Below are positions 10,241 through 21,075 of a DNA stretch of 64,000 nt, in pieces. A program made the translations under genes and the position numbers. Location: NCBI GenBank assembly GCA_003254925.1, contig QANZ01007317.1:1-64000 (forward strand). Direction: 5' to 3'. The stretch's first letter is position 1. Each line of letters opens with the position of its first letter. Origin of the DNA: Chamaecrista fasciculata (lineage: Eukaryota; Streptophyta; Magnoliopsida; Fabales; Fabaceae). The notes beneath the pieces were generated by a model. It searched no databases and was not told where the DNA came from. It saw only the letters and a list, made by a program, of their open reading frames with translations.

Positions 10241-10600
10241 TTATATGGCTCCACCCCTTTCTGATAGTGAGTCTTTATAATACTATAGTTTAAAATTAAT
10301 GAATTAAATAATACAAAAAGTAATTAAAAAATATCACCACTCCCTCTCCACTCCCTCTCCCTACTTCTTTAAAAAAATGCAAAAAAACAATTAAAAATTA
10401 AAAAATGCCACCACTCTCTCTCCCCACTCACTCTCCCCATATGAGGTAATTTCAAATTGGTCCTAAATATTTTATTTATTTTAGATGAGTCTTACATATT
10501 TTTATAATTTCTCAAATTGATCCCAAACTTACTCTTTTATCAATATAAAAATTTAATATAATCTTCAACTTTAAATCAATTTAAATGTTATATGCATATT
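10241..10600 (+). mobile_element. Small non-autonomous Helitron, copy C (head-to-head with B)
   Basis: It starts TTATATGGCTCCACCCCTTT and runs through the same body as copies A and B (CCATATGAGGTAATTTCAAA, then TTTTAGATGAGTCTTACATA) to ATGTTATATGCATATT. The usual 3' terminus is missing, and unrelated sequence (GAGGGACCTTCTGGTAGTCG) follows. With copy B it forms an inverted repeat with arms of about 340 bp centred near 10236. Confidence 0.6.
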
Positions 10601-11609
10601 ATATGTCTGAGGGACCTTCTGGTAGTCGGTCTTTTAAAACTATAATATAAAATAAATTATTTTAAGTATAATACATCAAAATATATATAAACAAAAATAA
10701 AAATTAACCCCCACGTTCTGCAAAATAAAACCTCATATCACATCCATTTCATCCCCATGTTCATTACCCCACGTTAATTAATATTGATAATAATAAGAAA
10801 TGAAATTAATTAAAAATTTAAAAAATAAACTAACTTCCAAATAAATATAATATAGGAAAAAAATAAATACTTAATTTTACTAATGAATCGTATGTTTTTT
10901 TAAAGCATCAACGTCAAATTATATTATAGAAAAGTCAAACCGCACTTATAATCGTTGAGATAATACAAATGTAACATTACATGAGCATAATCAGTAAATA
11001 GTAAATAGTGTTAAACTAGAGAAACAAATAGAAGTGTAACTGATCTATATGAAAAATATCTTCAGAATAAAAATCATCATTGATCTTAGAGTTGCCAATA
11101 AACCATTTACAATTATACTATCTGCATGTCAGAAAAATAATGAAGAAAGCTAATGAAGGTATGTTGCTAGTATACTTTATTGTCACTTTTTGTTAAAATA
11201 ATTTAATTTTTAAACCCATTTGATGTTATATTAAACTTAATGGTGTAAATTTATATATCTGGTCTAGCAATATCAACTGTTTGCAACACATGATATATTG
11301 TATAAATCTATATAATCCATTTCAAAATAATATGGTATGAAGTATTGTTTAAGGGTCCATTGGTTAACCCATCCCCTTTGGATTACTTTCTTTATGCTCC
11401 GATTTTTTTTTAAAAAAGATAAATGAAAAGAGAGAGATAGAAAGTTTGACTTCTCCATAACAAAATTAATTATTTAATTACGCATTCTTTATAATTTACA
11501 TCAAGAATTGATTAAAAAAGATACCAGAAAAAACTTTCATAATTGTCAAGTATAATCATAATTTAGAAGTCAGAAACCATGGCACCAGATCTCACATATA
11601 ACTGGAAGT
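10601..11609. other. AT-rich intergenic DNA
   Basis: No gene is supported. The minus-strand open frame near 11273-11458 lacks a domain or start context and is probably chance. Confidence 0.5.
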
Positions 11610-11807
11610 GGATCCTCTATATTGTGGTTGTCTATATTTTTTTATGCAATTTAGAGAGATATAGAAGAGAGATATAGAAGAGATAGAGAGAGAAAGTGTA
11701 GGGTCTACAAAATAATAAATATGTAGGTCTCACACTTTCTCTCTTTACCTCTTCCTATATTTCTCTAAATTGCACAAAAAATGCAGAGAGCACAATTCAG
11801 AAGATCC
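11610..11807. mobile_element. Fold-back miniature element
   Basis: An imperfect inverted repeat with arms of about 90 bp. The left arm contains GCAATTTAGAGAGATATAG and AGAGAGAAAGTGTAGG; the right arm contains CACACTTTCTCTCTTT and ATATTTCTCTAAATTGCA. GGATCCTCT on the left mirrors AGAAGATCC on the right. It has no coding capacity and lies just downstream of the eEF1B beta gene, possibly in its 3' UTR or flank. The hairpin length also resembles miRNA-generating MITEs. Confidence 0.6.
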
Positions 11808-11931
11808 AGATCCCATATAACGTTATTAGTTCAAGAAAAAAAAATATATCTGAACATCTAATAGTCGCCTTAAGAAAATTATTTGAACCTTGTAAACTTA
11901 ATAATAAACTGCCACGATCATGGATCCTAGA

Positions 11932-13930
11932 TTCTGCAACAAATTATAAATGAGATGGGATGAGAACAAGATGGTATCATAATCGCTACATAGGAATAGC
12001 GAAAATGCTCAAGAATTAAAATTTAAAATATACTTACATATTTTGTTGAAAGCCACAATGTCACAGCTCTGAACATATTCATTGATTGGCTCAATCGTCA
12101 GATGTTCTTCAATGAGATTGTCCACAGAGACCAAATCATCCACAATGGTAAGCATAATTTGTAGTTTTTTAATACCGTATCCAACAGGAACAAGTTTGGC
12201 TATGAGATCAATAAACTCAAATCAGAATTGAAAATAGGAATATCCATGATAATTGAAGACTTCCAAATGGAATGCAAAAATAATAGTGAGGGATACTGCA
12301 AGTTTTTTTCACATGGAATGATGGAAGTATATTCAACATTTAATTTAAAGAAAAAAGTAAGGCAAAGTTCTCTGTGTCTTTGTTATAGGTGAACCAATTA
12401 TATAATGTACACAAGTGTATATATGTCTTATTTTTAAGAGTTAATTTGATAGAAAGCAAAGGTATAATAAATGTTCTGTATATCTAGTCCTAAATCCTAA
12501 TTAATTTTTTTTTGGTGATTAAATCCTAATCAATTTAAAGCTTATCATACAATCATGTAGATCAGTAGATCCATGACAACATTGAATAAAACATGTGACA
12601 TTCATTTTTAGAGATCAAACCATTAATTTACCCTCACAATTATAAGCAGTGCCCGAATAAAACAAATTCATAGTAGAATGGACATACAAGCACCCCAAAG
12701 CAATCCTTCCATATGAACGCCTCGCACAGCTTCTTCAAGCTTTTTCATGTCTGTTTCATCATCCCATGGCTTTATGTCCATCAGAACAGATGATTTCCCA
12801 GCTGAGAATAATATCATCACACAATCAGTGCTGCCTTTAAAACTGGTGAGTGACGAAAACATGGGGACTTAAACACAGTACTTGAGAAGATTAAGAACAA
12901 AGCCAAGCTTACACTCTTTCTTTTTGGCAGATGCTTTCATGGAAGCTGCACGTGCTTCAGCAGCCTTCTTCTCCTCCTCAGTCTCTTCACCGAACAAATC
13001 CACGTCGTCGTCATCATCATCATCAACTGTTGAAGTGGCCTGAATACCATTCAGTGGACATCAAAATTGGAAACGGGAAAACCCATAAGTTGCAAAAGGC
13101 AGTTAACAACTAACATAAAGGAAATAACTTACATACAATGTGTTTAATTGTTACATGTCATATATTAATTGGAAAACTTTATACAAAGATATAAAGAATT
13201 TTATCTAAGTTTAACACTAATATAAATACTAGAGATGTCACCATCTCTATTCACCAGAACAGAGTCTAATACGAAGGATGAGTATAAACAGCCATATCAA
13301 TGACCCAAACAAAGCCATGAAACTACTTGCCTTTGCGTCAGGAGCTGGAGGAGTGACAAGAACACCAGACCCCTCACCAGAAACACCCCTAAATCAAACC
13401 ACAAAAGTAAAACAAAGAGCCAGGAAACTGAAACATGAGTTACCAAATCACCAAATTAGCCATAAATATATAGGAGACCATGAATTATAAATCAATGTAT
13501 AACGAACTACCATGATCTCTATTATATGATTATTATGTAAAAACAAGTTTAATAAAATAAATGGCATAGTTAATCCTTGATGAACCATGGGATAGGAACC
13601 TACGATATCCTCAATAGAGCATCGATGTGCTTTAACCACCGGGACACATCACACATTAATATACTCAGTCGATGGAGCCTTTGACATAGACGCATATACT
13701 GTGACATCGTCTTTTGAAGCTTGGTACCTAAAACGAAAGAGTATAAAGATAAAAAGAAATAAAAACAAGAAACAAATATGACCAAAATAGAATTGGGGGA
13801 AAATACAGAGAAGAACACGAACGTATAGTGAGTAATTAAATTACCCAGTGATATAACTACGGGGGAGAAGGTAATGATCAAGCTTCTTCAATCCAGACGC
13901 AGACTTAAGGTCGTCTAATGCGACTGCCAT
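11932..13930 (-). CDS. Translation elongation factor eEF1B beta (nucleotide exchange subunit), frameshifted copy
   Basis: Seven coding exons: 13845-13930, 13604-13727, 13331-13388, 12913-13039, 12688-12801, 12038-12199 and 11932-11933. The product exchanges GDP for GTP on eEF1A in the cytosolic translation elongation complex. Visible blocks: N-terminal GST-C-like domain ([49 protein letters not shown]), an acidic linker (about seven D, then [15 protein letters not shown]), and the C-terminal exchange domain ([51 protein letters not shown]). Expected length is about 221 residues. Exon 2 carries seven extra bases (TGATGTG) between the codons for INV and SRW, which breaks the frame; everything else is conserved, so it is either a recent pseudogene, a null allele or an assembly error. 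Intron 3 has a GC donor (AAG|GCAAGT). The stop codon is split T|AA by the last intron. Confidence 0.85.
12492..12535 (-). mobile_element. Micro-retroposition, 14 bp with 15-bp target duplication, in the intron of eEF1B beta
   Basis: AAATCCTAATTAATT (12492-12506) and AAATCCTAATCAATT (12521-12535) flank TTTTTTTGGTGATT (minus strand: AATCACC plus seven A). It lies in the intron between the exons at 12688-12801 and 12038-12199, and its A tail runs in the sense of the gene. Confidence 0.7.
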
Positions 13931-13953
13931 TTTCCCTATGTGTATAAGCTGCT

Positions 13954-14188
13954 TCTGCAATAGGCACAGGAAAAGTTACGCTTGATGGTTTGATTTACGC
14001 ATTCAATCACTGCATTATCTACAATTCGAGTCCACTTAAATAGGAATTCCTCAGAAAATCGAAAATCAAAGACAAAAAACTAACAAGTTTATTGAGAAAT
14101 CGCAAGAATGAGATTTGCAAAAAGATTCAGTCGAGTGATGCAAAAACTGAAATAGATTCGAGAATGTCATAGTAATGGAAGACTTACG
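13954..14188 (-). other. 5' UTR intron of the eEF1B beta gene
   Basis: On the minus strand CACC|GTAAGTC (donor at 14187) and CTATTGCAG|AAGC (acceptor ending at 13955) bracket a likely leader intron of about 233 bp, placing the first untranslated exon at roughly 14188-14290. Introns in the 5' leader are common in plant translation-factor genes and often raise expression. This is prediction from splice signals only. Confidence 0.5.
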
Positions 14189-14289
14189 GTGAATGCAGGA
14201 GGCGTTGATCAATTAGGGTGGAGAATGCAGAATTGGAAGTAGAAGGTAGGATTTACACTGAACTACTTCGCCGATTATCATGGGCACCG

Positions 14290-15730
14290 CCGGCGAATCC
14301 GGATCCTAAAATGCCGCGATAATTTAGGTTTTTTTCGCGCGAATGCGGGAAAGTTATTAATCACAAAGATCCGCATTGCGTCACCAATTAAATGCGGAGG
14401 CCTTCAAAGTTAGCTTTTACCTTAGAGTTAACGTATTTTTCGGTCCCTAACCTTCTCTCAAAATTGCAATTTAACCACCTCTAAATATTGAAAATACATT
14501 TTTGACATTTAATTTTCTTACAAATGTCAATTCTCTAATACTTTAATTATTATTTGAGGAAATTAAATATTTTACATTTATATAAAAATTAATAATAAAA
14601 AATTATAACAGTAACCAAAAAAGGCCTCACTAAGGCTGCGTTTGGATCCCCTTTACAGTGTCTTTATCCTCCTTTATCTCTCAGTACTCCTTTAATACCA
14701 GCCTTTAATATCAGATCTACAATTACAAATATTGTTTGTGTTACCTTTATCTCCCCCTCCTTTATTTTCCTCCTTTATCAGTCCTTTATCTCTCCTTTAT
14801 CTTCTAAAATTACTAACATATCCCTACTCAACTACATATAATTACCTACTTTTTACTATAAAATAATAAAATATTCAAAGGGCATATTTGTAAATTGCNG
14901 ATAAGGTACAAGACTCATTACGCTAAAAACCCTAATACTCATACTATCGACTATTAACTGAAGCATTGGAGAAGAAGCACATGGAAAACCCCTGTGCTTT
15001 CTTTCTTTTGCAGGTTCCGGCATTGCCAACTTATATTTCGATTCTCACACTTGTGAACTTAAAGTTAAATTGATCCAACTTTATAGTTTTCAACAACTAC
15101 GATTAGTAGTTGGTAGTTACTAGTACCTACTACTAGTGTATATATATGTGTGTGTAAAAGTAGGGGAGAGGACAATTTGGTGGGATAGATGGGGAGGGGA
15201 AACAAAAGAAATAAAGGGAGGCATTAATCTATTGCGGCAAGTCGCACTAAAATAGTATAACTTGCAACAATTGTTCTTTTTTAAAAAATAAAATACATGT
15301 AAACAAGTTGTTCCAAGCCGAAACGACTTACGTACAATTTATAGACTACAAGTCGCTGCCACGTAGAGTGACTTGTAACAAATAAATTTTACACCAGAAG
15401 CTGTTATTCTATCGTCATTTTAACTATATATATTGAAAAATATTTTTAATATAAATATAAAATAAGAATTATTTATTTTTTTAAATATATATTGGTCAAA
15501 AAGCCAAAAAACGATGTATCCATGATTTTTTTTGGATGTGTGGGGAAAGACGACAAATACATATTAGTGTTTTGGATCTCCAGATTTTTTAAGAAATCAA
15601 TGAATTAATAACTTAGATGTAGACAAATCTGGAGTTTTTATTGAGCAATCAATGCATTAATTAATGAATTTGTATTTAATGATACATTGAATTTAAGTCT
15701 TACAAGCTTTTTCCAACCCAACAAACTATA
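14290..15730. other. Intergenic DNA between eEF1B beta and the first BAHD gene
   Basis: No gene is seen. The GC-rich stretch 14270-14350 is the likely promoter side of the eEF1B beta gene. GGCTGCGTTTGGATCCCC at about 14634 has the GCGTTTGG style of a hAT or PIF miniature element end, but the partner end was not found. An unresolved base sits at 14899. Confidence 0.5.
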
Positions 15731-15809
15731 TATATTGCTAGCTTCATTACTTAGTATTACTCACATCTTCTTTGTGAATCCATCACAATAAGTTATAAAC
15801 CAAAAAGCC
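15678..15809 (+). promoter_or_regulatory. Proximal promoter and leader of BAHD gene 1
   Basis: TATATATA at about 15727-15735 lies some 75-80 bp upstream of the ATG. From AATGATACATTGAATTTAAG (15678) to the start codon the sequence is nearly identical to the same region of the second BAHD gene, except for a miniature element inserted there, so this is the ancestral promoter state. Confidence 0.55.
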
Positions 15810-17389
15810 ATGGAAGTTGAAAAAATCTCCACCCACACCATCAAGCCATCCTCCTCAACTCCAAAACACCTTCAAATCCACAAGCTTTCTCTCTTAGACC
15901 AATTTGTCCCTATTGTCTATACACCAATGATACTCTTCTATACTTGTAATGATGACATTAATCATGCCCTTCTTCCCCAAAAGCTTGAACTCTTAAAACA
16001 ATCTTTATCAAAGACATTGACTAGCTTCTACCCTTTTGCTGGAAGAATCAAAGACAATCTTTCCATAGATTGCAACGATGAAGGGGTTCCCTTTATAGAG
16101 GCCAAAGCAAATTGTAGTTTGTTTGAGTTGTTCAAGCAGCCCAAACTCTCAACACAATTGTACAAGTTTCTTCCTTCACTTCCAGGCTTGCAAGAATCAA
16201 CTCAAGGCGCTTTCGTTGCCATGATTCAAGTGACTAGCTTCACGTGCGGTGGCTTAGCCATCAGTGCCATGGTGTCCCATGCAATCGCCGACGGCCACGC
16301 CGATAGCTTCTTTCTCAACTCTTGGGCTGTTGCCACCAATGGGAATAAGGATGCTCATATTAATGACTATGGTGTTTCTCCTAACTTTGATGCTCCACCT
16401 GCCATTTTCCCCCAAAATGAGGCGTTGCCTAAGGAAGCTAGCAGCTTGGCTCTCTATGGACCATTCTTGAAAATAGGTAACATATATGAAAGTTTGTAAT
16501 ATTTTTTGTGGTTCAAGTCTCTTGGTAAATAAAATAACTTCCAATAACTAGAGTTTGATAGGAGTCTTATACATTTTTTTTTATCAAGTTTATTAATTGT
16601 TAATATATAAATTTATTTTCTCTCACTCTTCTTCTCTTATATTCTTTTTGTCAAATTCTTTCAGGTAAGAGTGTGACAAAGAGATTTGTATTTGGACCCA
16701 CAGCAATAGAAAATCTAAAAGCCCAAACATCGAGCCCAAAAGTACCAAATCCCACACGCGTGGAAGCCGTCTCAGCTCTCATATGGAAATGTATAGCGAC
16801 AACGTCCAAAGCTGCTAACTCTTCTCTGGTAAGCCACACGGTTAATTTGCGACCAAGGGCAGATCCGACTTTCCCCAAATCTTATATGGGTAATTTCCTA
16901 TGGTGGGCTACACCATCCAACACGACAACAGATTCAGAAGAAAAGGGCATAATGGGAAATACAAACCTACCCAATTTGGTCCTTAAACTGAGGGAAGCAT
17001 TAACAAAAATGAATGCAGACTTTGTGAAGAGCTTGGAAGGCGAAGGAGGGTATATAAGATGTAGTGAGTTAGTCAAAGATACGATTGAGAAAACAACTAC
17101 TTTATTAAGGTCATGTGAGAGTGTGGGCTATGTGACATTTACAAGTTGGTGTAGGTTTGGGTTGTACGATGTTGATTTTGGATGGGGAAATCCGACATGG
17201 GTGACTAACACCGGTGCGACCGGGGATGAAACTATGTTTTTGAACATTGTTGTTTTAATGGATACACCATCTGGGGATGGAATAGAGAGTTGGATTACTT
17301 TGGAAGAATGTGATATGGCAATCTTGGAACATGATAAGGAGCTTCTTGATTTTGCTGTTTTGGATCCAAATCCTCTGGATTTCAAATGA
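15810..17389 (+). CDS. BAHD acyltransferase, vinorine synthase-like (copy 1)
   Basis: Two exons, 15810-16476 and 16665-17389, with a GT-AG intron (TAG|GTAACA, TTTCAG|GTAAGAG) in the conserved BAHD position; 463 residues, normal for the family. BAHD enzymes move an acyl group from acyl-CoA to an alcohol or amine of a specialised metabolite in the cytosol. The catalytic H-x-x-x-D is present as VSHAIADG, and the structural D-F-G-W-G as VDFGWGNPTW. The start MEVEKISTHTIKPSSSTP and the LDQFVP and FYPFAGRI blocks match the vinorine synthase-like (clade III) group. A tandem paralog follows at 21076 with the same exon sizes. Substrate is unknown: a terpenoid, alkaloid or phenolic alcohol is possible. 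Confidence 0.9.
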
Positions 17390-18720
17390 TCACTATTTGT
17401 ATCTCATTGTAATGCATCGTACTATATAGCCATTTCTCTCGGCTTCTTGATTAGCTTCCAAGCCCGACAAATAGGTTAAGCAATATTCCTTAAATTAATA
17501 AAATAACAATGTTCTTTGTTTTTCTAAATAATTCTCATAATTGAAATGTCGTTCGCATGATAAAAATAATTCTTTTTTATTTGATCTTTATGTTTTTGTT
17601 TCGATTGATGCACTTGATTATAATAGGAGAGTGTCCTTATAAAAGTATATACATTCACAAGATCTTAAAATTGAGTCAAGGTTTCCAAAATCTATTTTCG
17701 AGTTCAATTTAATCTTTGTTGACAATTTCAATTGGATAGTAAAAATGACTCATTAAAAGAAACTCATGACTTCGAATTCATCACATTTAGACTTGAAATA
17801 AGAGAGATATTAATTAGTATATTATCAACTTTGTTTGGTTGACCGTGTAACGAACAACTCATTTTTGATAAACTATTTGGTCTCATTTATTTACCGTCCC
17901 AATTGAATAAAAAAAAGTTCACATAAAAAACAACACAAAACTCTTAACTCATCACATTTGAACTTGAAATGAGAGAGATATGGCCATATCCAGTAGCTTG
18001 CGACCAAAATAAAACTAGATGGAAAATTGATATGAACTTTTTGAAACATTTAGGACCAAAATAAATTTAAAGACGTAACTTTAAGACCAGTTTAAGCATT
18101 CGACCTAATAATTATAGTCAATGCATTTGTGAAATTTAATAAAATAAAATAAAAAGGAAAAAGGAAAAAAGAAATTTACTTATTTTTTTAAAAATAAAAC
18201 AAAATAGAACAAAAAAACCCAAAATATCAATAAATAATAAGATCCTCCAATTAAAGCTTAATTGAACATTCTTGAGCAACCTAGTTTACTAACTTAAGCA
18301 TCATTGGTGAATCGCAGGGTCTCCTTGTGTATTTATTGACTTGCAGGTATTCTTCAGCCAAGAATTGCCTCATCTGAATCAGGTAATGACTCCCGGCCAG
18401 AACCTAATTCATCATTTGATACTTGAAATAATGATTGTCTCTAAGTGTGTCTGTGTTAATATACAATGGCGGAAATAATAAAATTAGAACATTATTAAAG
18501 ATAAAAGATGAGAGATTTGCCCATTTGATCCTGTGGTTATAAAAAAAACTCTACATATAAAAGTATTTTATATTAGGGCTCACGATTTTATCTTTTTTAT
18601 TTTAATTTTTAATGAAAATATTTAACATTGTATAATACAAGAGAGGTCAGATTTATCATATTCAAATATTCAATCTTATTTGTGCCATAGAGCAGAGTTG
18701 GATAGGACAAATTAATTAAT
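17390..18720. other. Intergenic DNA with dispersed repeat and LTR scrap
   Basis: No gene is seen. About 17740-18110 (TCACATTTGAACTTGAAATG, GGACCAAAATAAA) is homologous to about 44560-44930, so it is a dispersed repeat. About 18265-18400 (CTTGAGCAACCTAGTTTACT, then CTTGCAGG) has the look of the end of an old Ty3-type LTR. That second reading is weak. Confidence 0.4.
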
Positions 18721-18728
18721 GACTTTAA

Positions 18729-19067
18729 CTATGAAGTATGGACACTTTATTTTGAAGATGTGTCGATGTGTCAGATACGTGTCAGTGTCCGACACTCGTA
18801 CGATACCGACACGACACATATACATAAATTTTAGAATATATATCAATTTTATGTAACTTTAACATGACATATAAGAGAAAATAGTAATAGATATGACATA
18901 TATTATGAATAAAAATTGTAATTTTTAAATTTTTCAATAAAAATTATGAATATTTAATTATTTATATATATAAACCGTGTCGTGTCGCGTAATTCTGAGA
19001 GTTTGATGTGTCCTGTATCCGTGTTCGTGTCGTGTCCCGTGTCCGTATCAGTGTCCATGCTTCATAG
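18729..19067. mobile_element. Miniature inverted-repeat element with 8-bp target duplication
   Basis: Ends are CTATGAAGTATGGACAC and GTGTCCATGCTTCATAG, inverted with one mismatch, and the subterminal regions on both sides are full of CGTGTC/GACACG words. Flanking direct repeats are GACTTTAA (18721-18728) and GACATTAA (19068-19075), one mismatch in 8 bp, pointing to a hAT- or Mutator-like origin. Length 339 bp, non-coding. Confidence 0.75.
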
Positions 19068-19852
19068 GACATTAACGATATGTTAATAAATTAATTACTT
19101 AACTAAAATACAATAGACAATGTAAATATTAATTAATTAATTTAAATTAAATAAAAATATTTAATTCTATACTTATTTCACATATAAAAAATAATTTAAT
19201 TAAAAATGGATTTGATAATACTTAATACAATATTTAAATAAACTATATGATTTTTTAAAAAATTTTAATCAACATAAATATATATTAAAAAATTCATTCA
19301 TTTATTAAAATACGATTGAAAAATAATAAATAATTCAATAATCAATTAAAATATCAAAAGACAAGTTTGTCAAAAAAAATATATTTTACATGATTAAATA
19401 ACCTATATCGATTTTGAAAAAAATAAAGCAAAAATGTTTATAAACAAAGTAGCCAGCACACTGATTTTTTTTTTAAAAAAAAATATTTTTAACCTGAAAA
19501 ACAAATATTAATTAGCTTCACTTATTTTCAAAATTGAAACCAGATGAGTGGTCTTCGATCAGCGATGGTAGTCCCAGTGGGAAATCAATAAATTATAGTA
19601 GTTACTAGTTAGTAGTAAATTGCGAATATTAATCAAGCAAAAAAGAATATTGCGAATATTAAACTTTTGGTGATGTTTCAGTTTTAGACTTTTAGTGTAA
19701 AAGAATTAGCTAATGGTTTGATCCTAATAGCTAAAAGAATTAGCTAATGGTTTGATCCTAATACTATTGAGTTAAGTAAATTATTTTTAACCGCGTGATG
19801 AGTTGGGTCAATTTTTGCCACCCCTAACACACCTGTATATATATATATATAT

Positions 19853-19943
19853 ATGCACAAAATTATAATATAATATATTAAAACTATTCTAAAATTTATG
19901 AGGGGATAGTTTTTAATATATTATATTATAATTTTGTGCATAT
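19853..19943. repeat. Long AT-rich palindrome
   Basis: TGCACAAAATTATAATATAA (from about 19854) and TTATATTATAATTTTGTGCA (ending about 19940) form a near-perfect inverted repeat with arms of about 35 bp and a short centre near GAGGGG. It could extrude as a cruciform. A related half-sequence occurs near 9240-9310. Confidence 0.7.
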
Positions 19944-19944
19944 A

Positions 19945-20110
19945 TCTTATATTATATGGCTTCACCTCTCTTTTTGGTCGTTCATGTTTAAAACTATAGT
20001 CTATGAAATTAAAGTTAAGAGAAAATTTACTATTTGGTCTCTCTTTCTTTACTAAGTTAACAATTTAATCCTTTATTTATTTTACATATAACGGGCACAC
20101 AAACCCCTAG
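19945..20110 (+). mobile_element. Small non-autonomous Helitron, copy D
   Basis: It starts TCTTATATTATATGGCTTCA right after A and ends ACAAACCCCTAG right before T, the exact A|T target expected for Helitrons, which make no target duplication. It is 166 bp with no coding capacity and belongs to the same family as copies A-C but is internally deleted. Confidence 0.7.
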
Positions 20111-20361
20111 TATATATATAGGTGTATTAGGGGTGGCAAAAATTGACCTAACCTATCAACCCATCCTAACCCAACTATTATTTTAACCAACCCAAACCCA
20201 CTAAAATTGGGTCAAACTAATGGTTTATCCAACCAACCCAAGTTTATATCAAAACTACGTAGTTTTATGAAAGGGGTAAAAATGAATTTCATAATGGGTT
20301 AAGTTGGGTCGACCCTTGATTTCATGGGTCATGACTCACCCATGACCCACTTAACAAACAT

Positions 20362-20495
20362 AAATGGGTCATAAATAGATCAATGACTCATTTATGATCC
20401 AACCATTTACAACCCAACCGAAAACCAACCAACCCAACCATTCTGTCACGCAAACTATAAATGGGTCATAAATAGATCAATGACTCATTTATGAT
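20362..20495 (+). repeat. 37-bp direct repeat pair
   Basis: AAATGGGTCATAAATAGATC plus 17 more bases occurs at 20362-20398 and 20459-20495, identical, 97 bp apart. The second copy abuts the left edge of the duplicated BAHD promoter region at about 20490, so it may mark the breakpoint of the gene duplication. Confidence 0.75.
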
Positions 20496-20541
20496 ACATT
20501 GAATTTAAGTCCTACAAGCTTTTTCCAACCAATCAAACTAT

Positions 20542-20991
20542 GGTCCGTTTGGTAGGAGGGAGTTGGGCTTTACAATGTAAAATGACACGAATTCTAATAT
20601 TTTTAGGTGTTTGATATGATAATTTGAGCTCTGTAAAATTATTTACATTATATAGGTCATTTTTCTTTACCTCACATTTTTTATGTAATCTAAGTTTACC
20701 TAGGAAATTAGGGTAGAATTTCTAATTTGCCCCTCTCACTCCCATCCCATCTTCTTCCTCTTTGATGAAACCGAGACGGCGGCGACGACCACCGTGTACG
20801 GCGGCGGCGGTGGCCTTGTTTATACCAAACACTTTAAAATCTTTACTTATTTTACATTCCCTCAACTACTTTCCTTTCCCTCAACTACTTTTCCTCCCAT
20901 ACCTTTTTATACCAAACACTTTAAAATCTTTACTTATTTTACATTCCCTCACCTACTTTCCTTTCCTCACCAATTTGCTACCAAACGGACC
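20542..20991. mobile_element. Miniature element in the promoter of BAHD gene 2
   Basis: Ends GGTCCGTTTGGTAG and CTACCAAACGGACC are perfect inverted repeats. The empty site survives upstream of BAHD gene 1 (AAACTATATATATTGCT), which shows that 450 bp were inserted with duplication of CTAT (20538-20541 and 20992-20995; a TA duplication is equally consistent). Inside, a block starting ATACCAAACACTTTAAAATC is duplicated at about 20821 and 20909. Non-coding; the open frames across it are chance translations of the repeat. Confidence 0.85.
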
Positions 20992-21075
20992 CTATATATA
21001 TTGCTAGCTTCATTACTTATTATTACTCACTTCTTCTTTGTCAATCCATCGCAATAAGTTATAAACCAAAAAGCC

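Larger units (their letters stand above)
19806..20148. repeat. 29-bp inverted repeat flanking a palindrome and a Helitron
   Basis: The 29 bp at 19806-19834 (contains TTGCCACCCCTAAC) recur inverted at 20120-20148 (contains TTAGGGGTGGCAA) with one mismatch. AGGGGTGGCAA is typical of hAT-type miniature ends, so two such ends face away from the enclosed segment. Inside lie a separate palindrome and Helitron copy D. Confidence 0.65.

Noticed and set aside
16254-17385. Minus-strand frames opposite BAHD gene 1, and equivalents opposite gene 2
   Set aside because: Antisense shadows of conserved exons.
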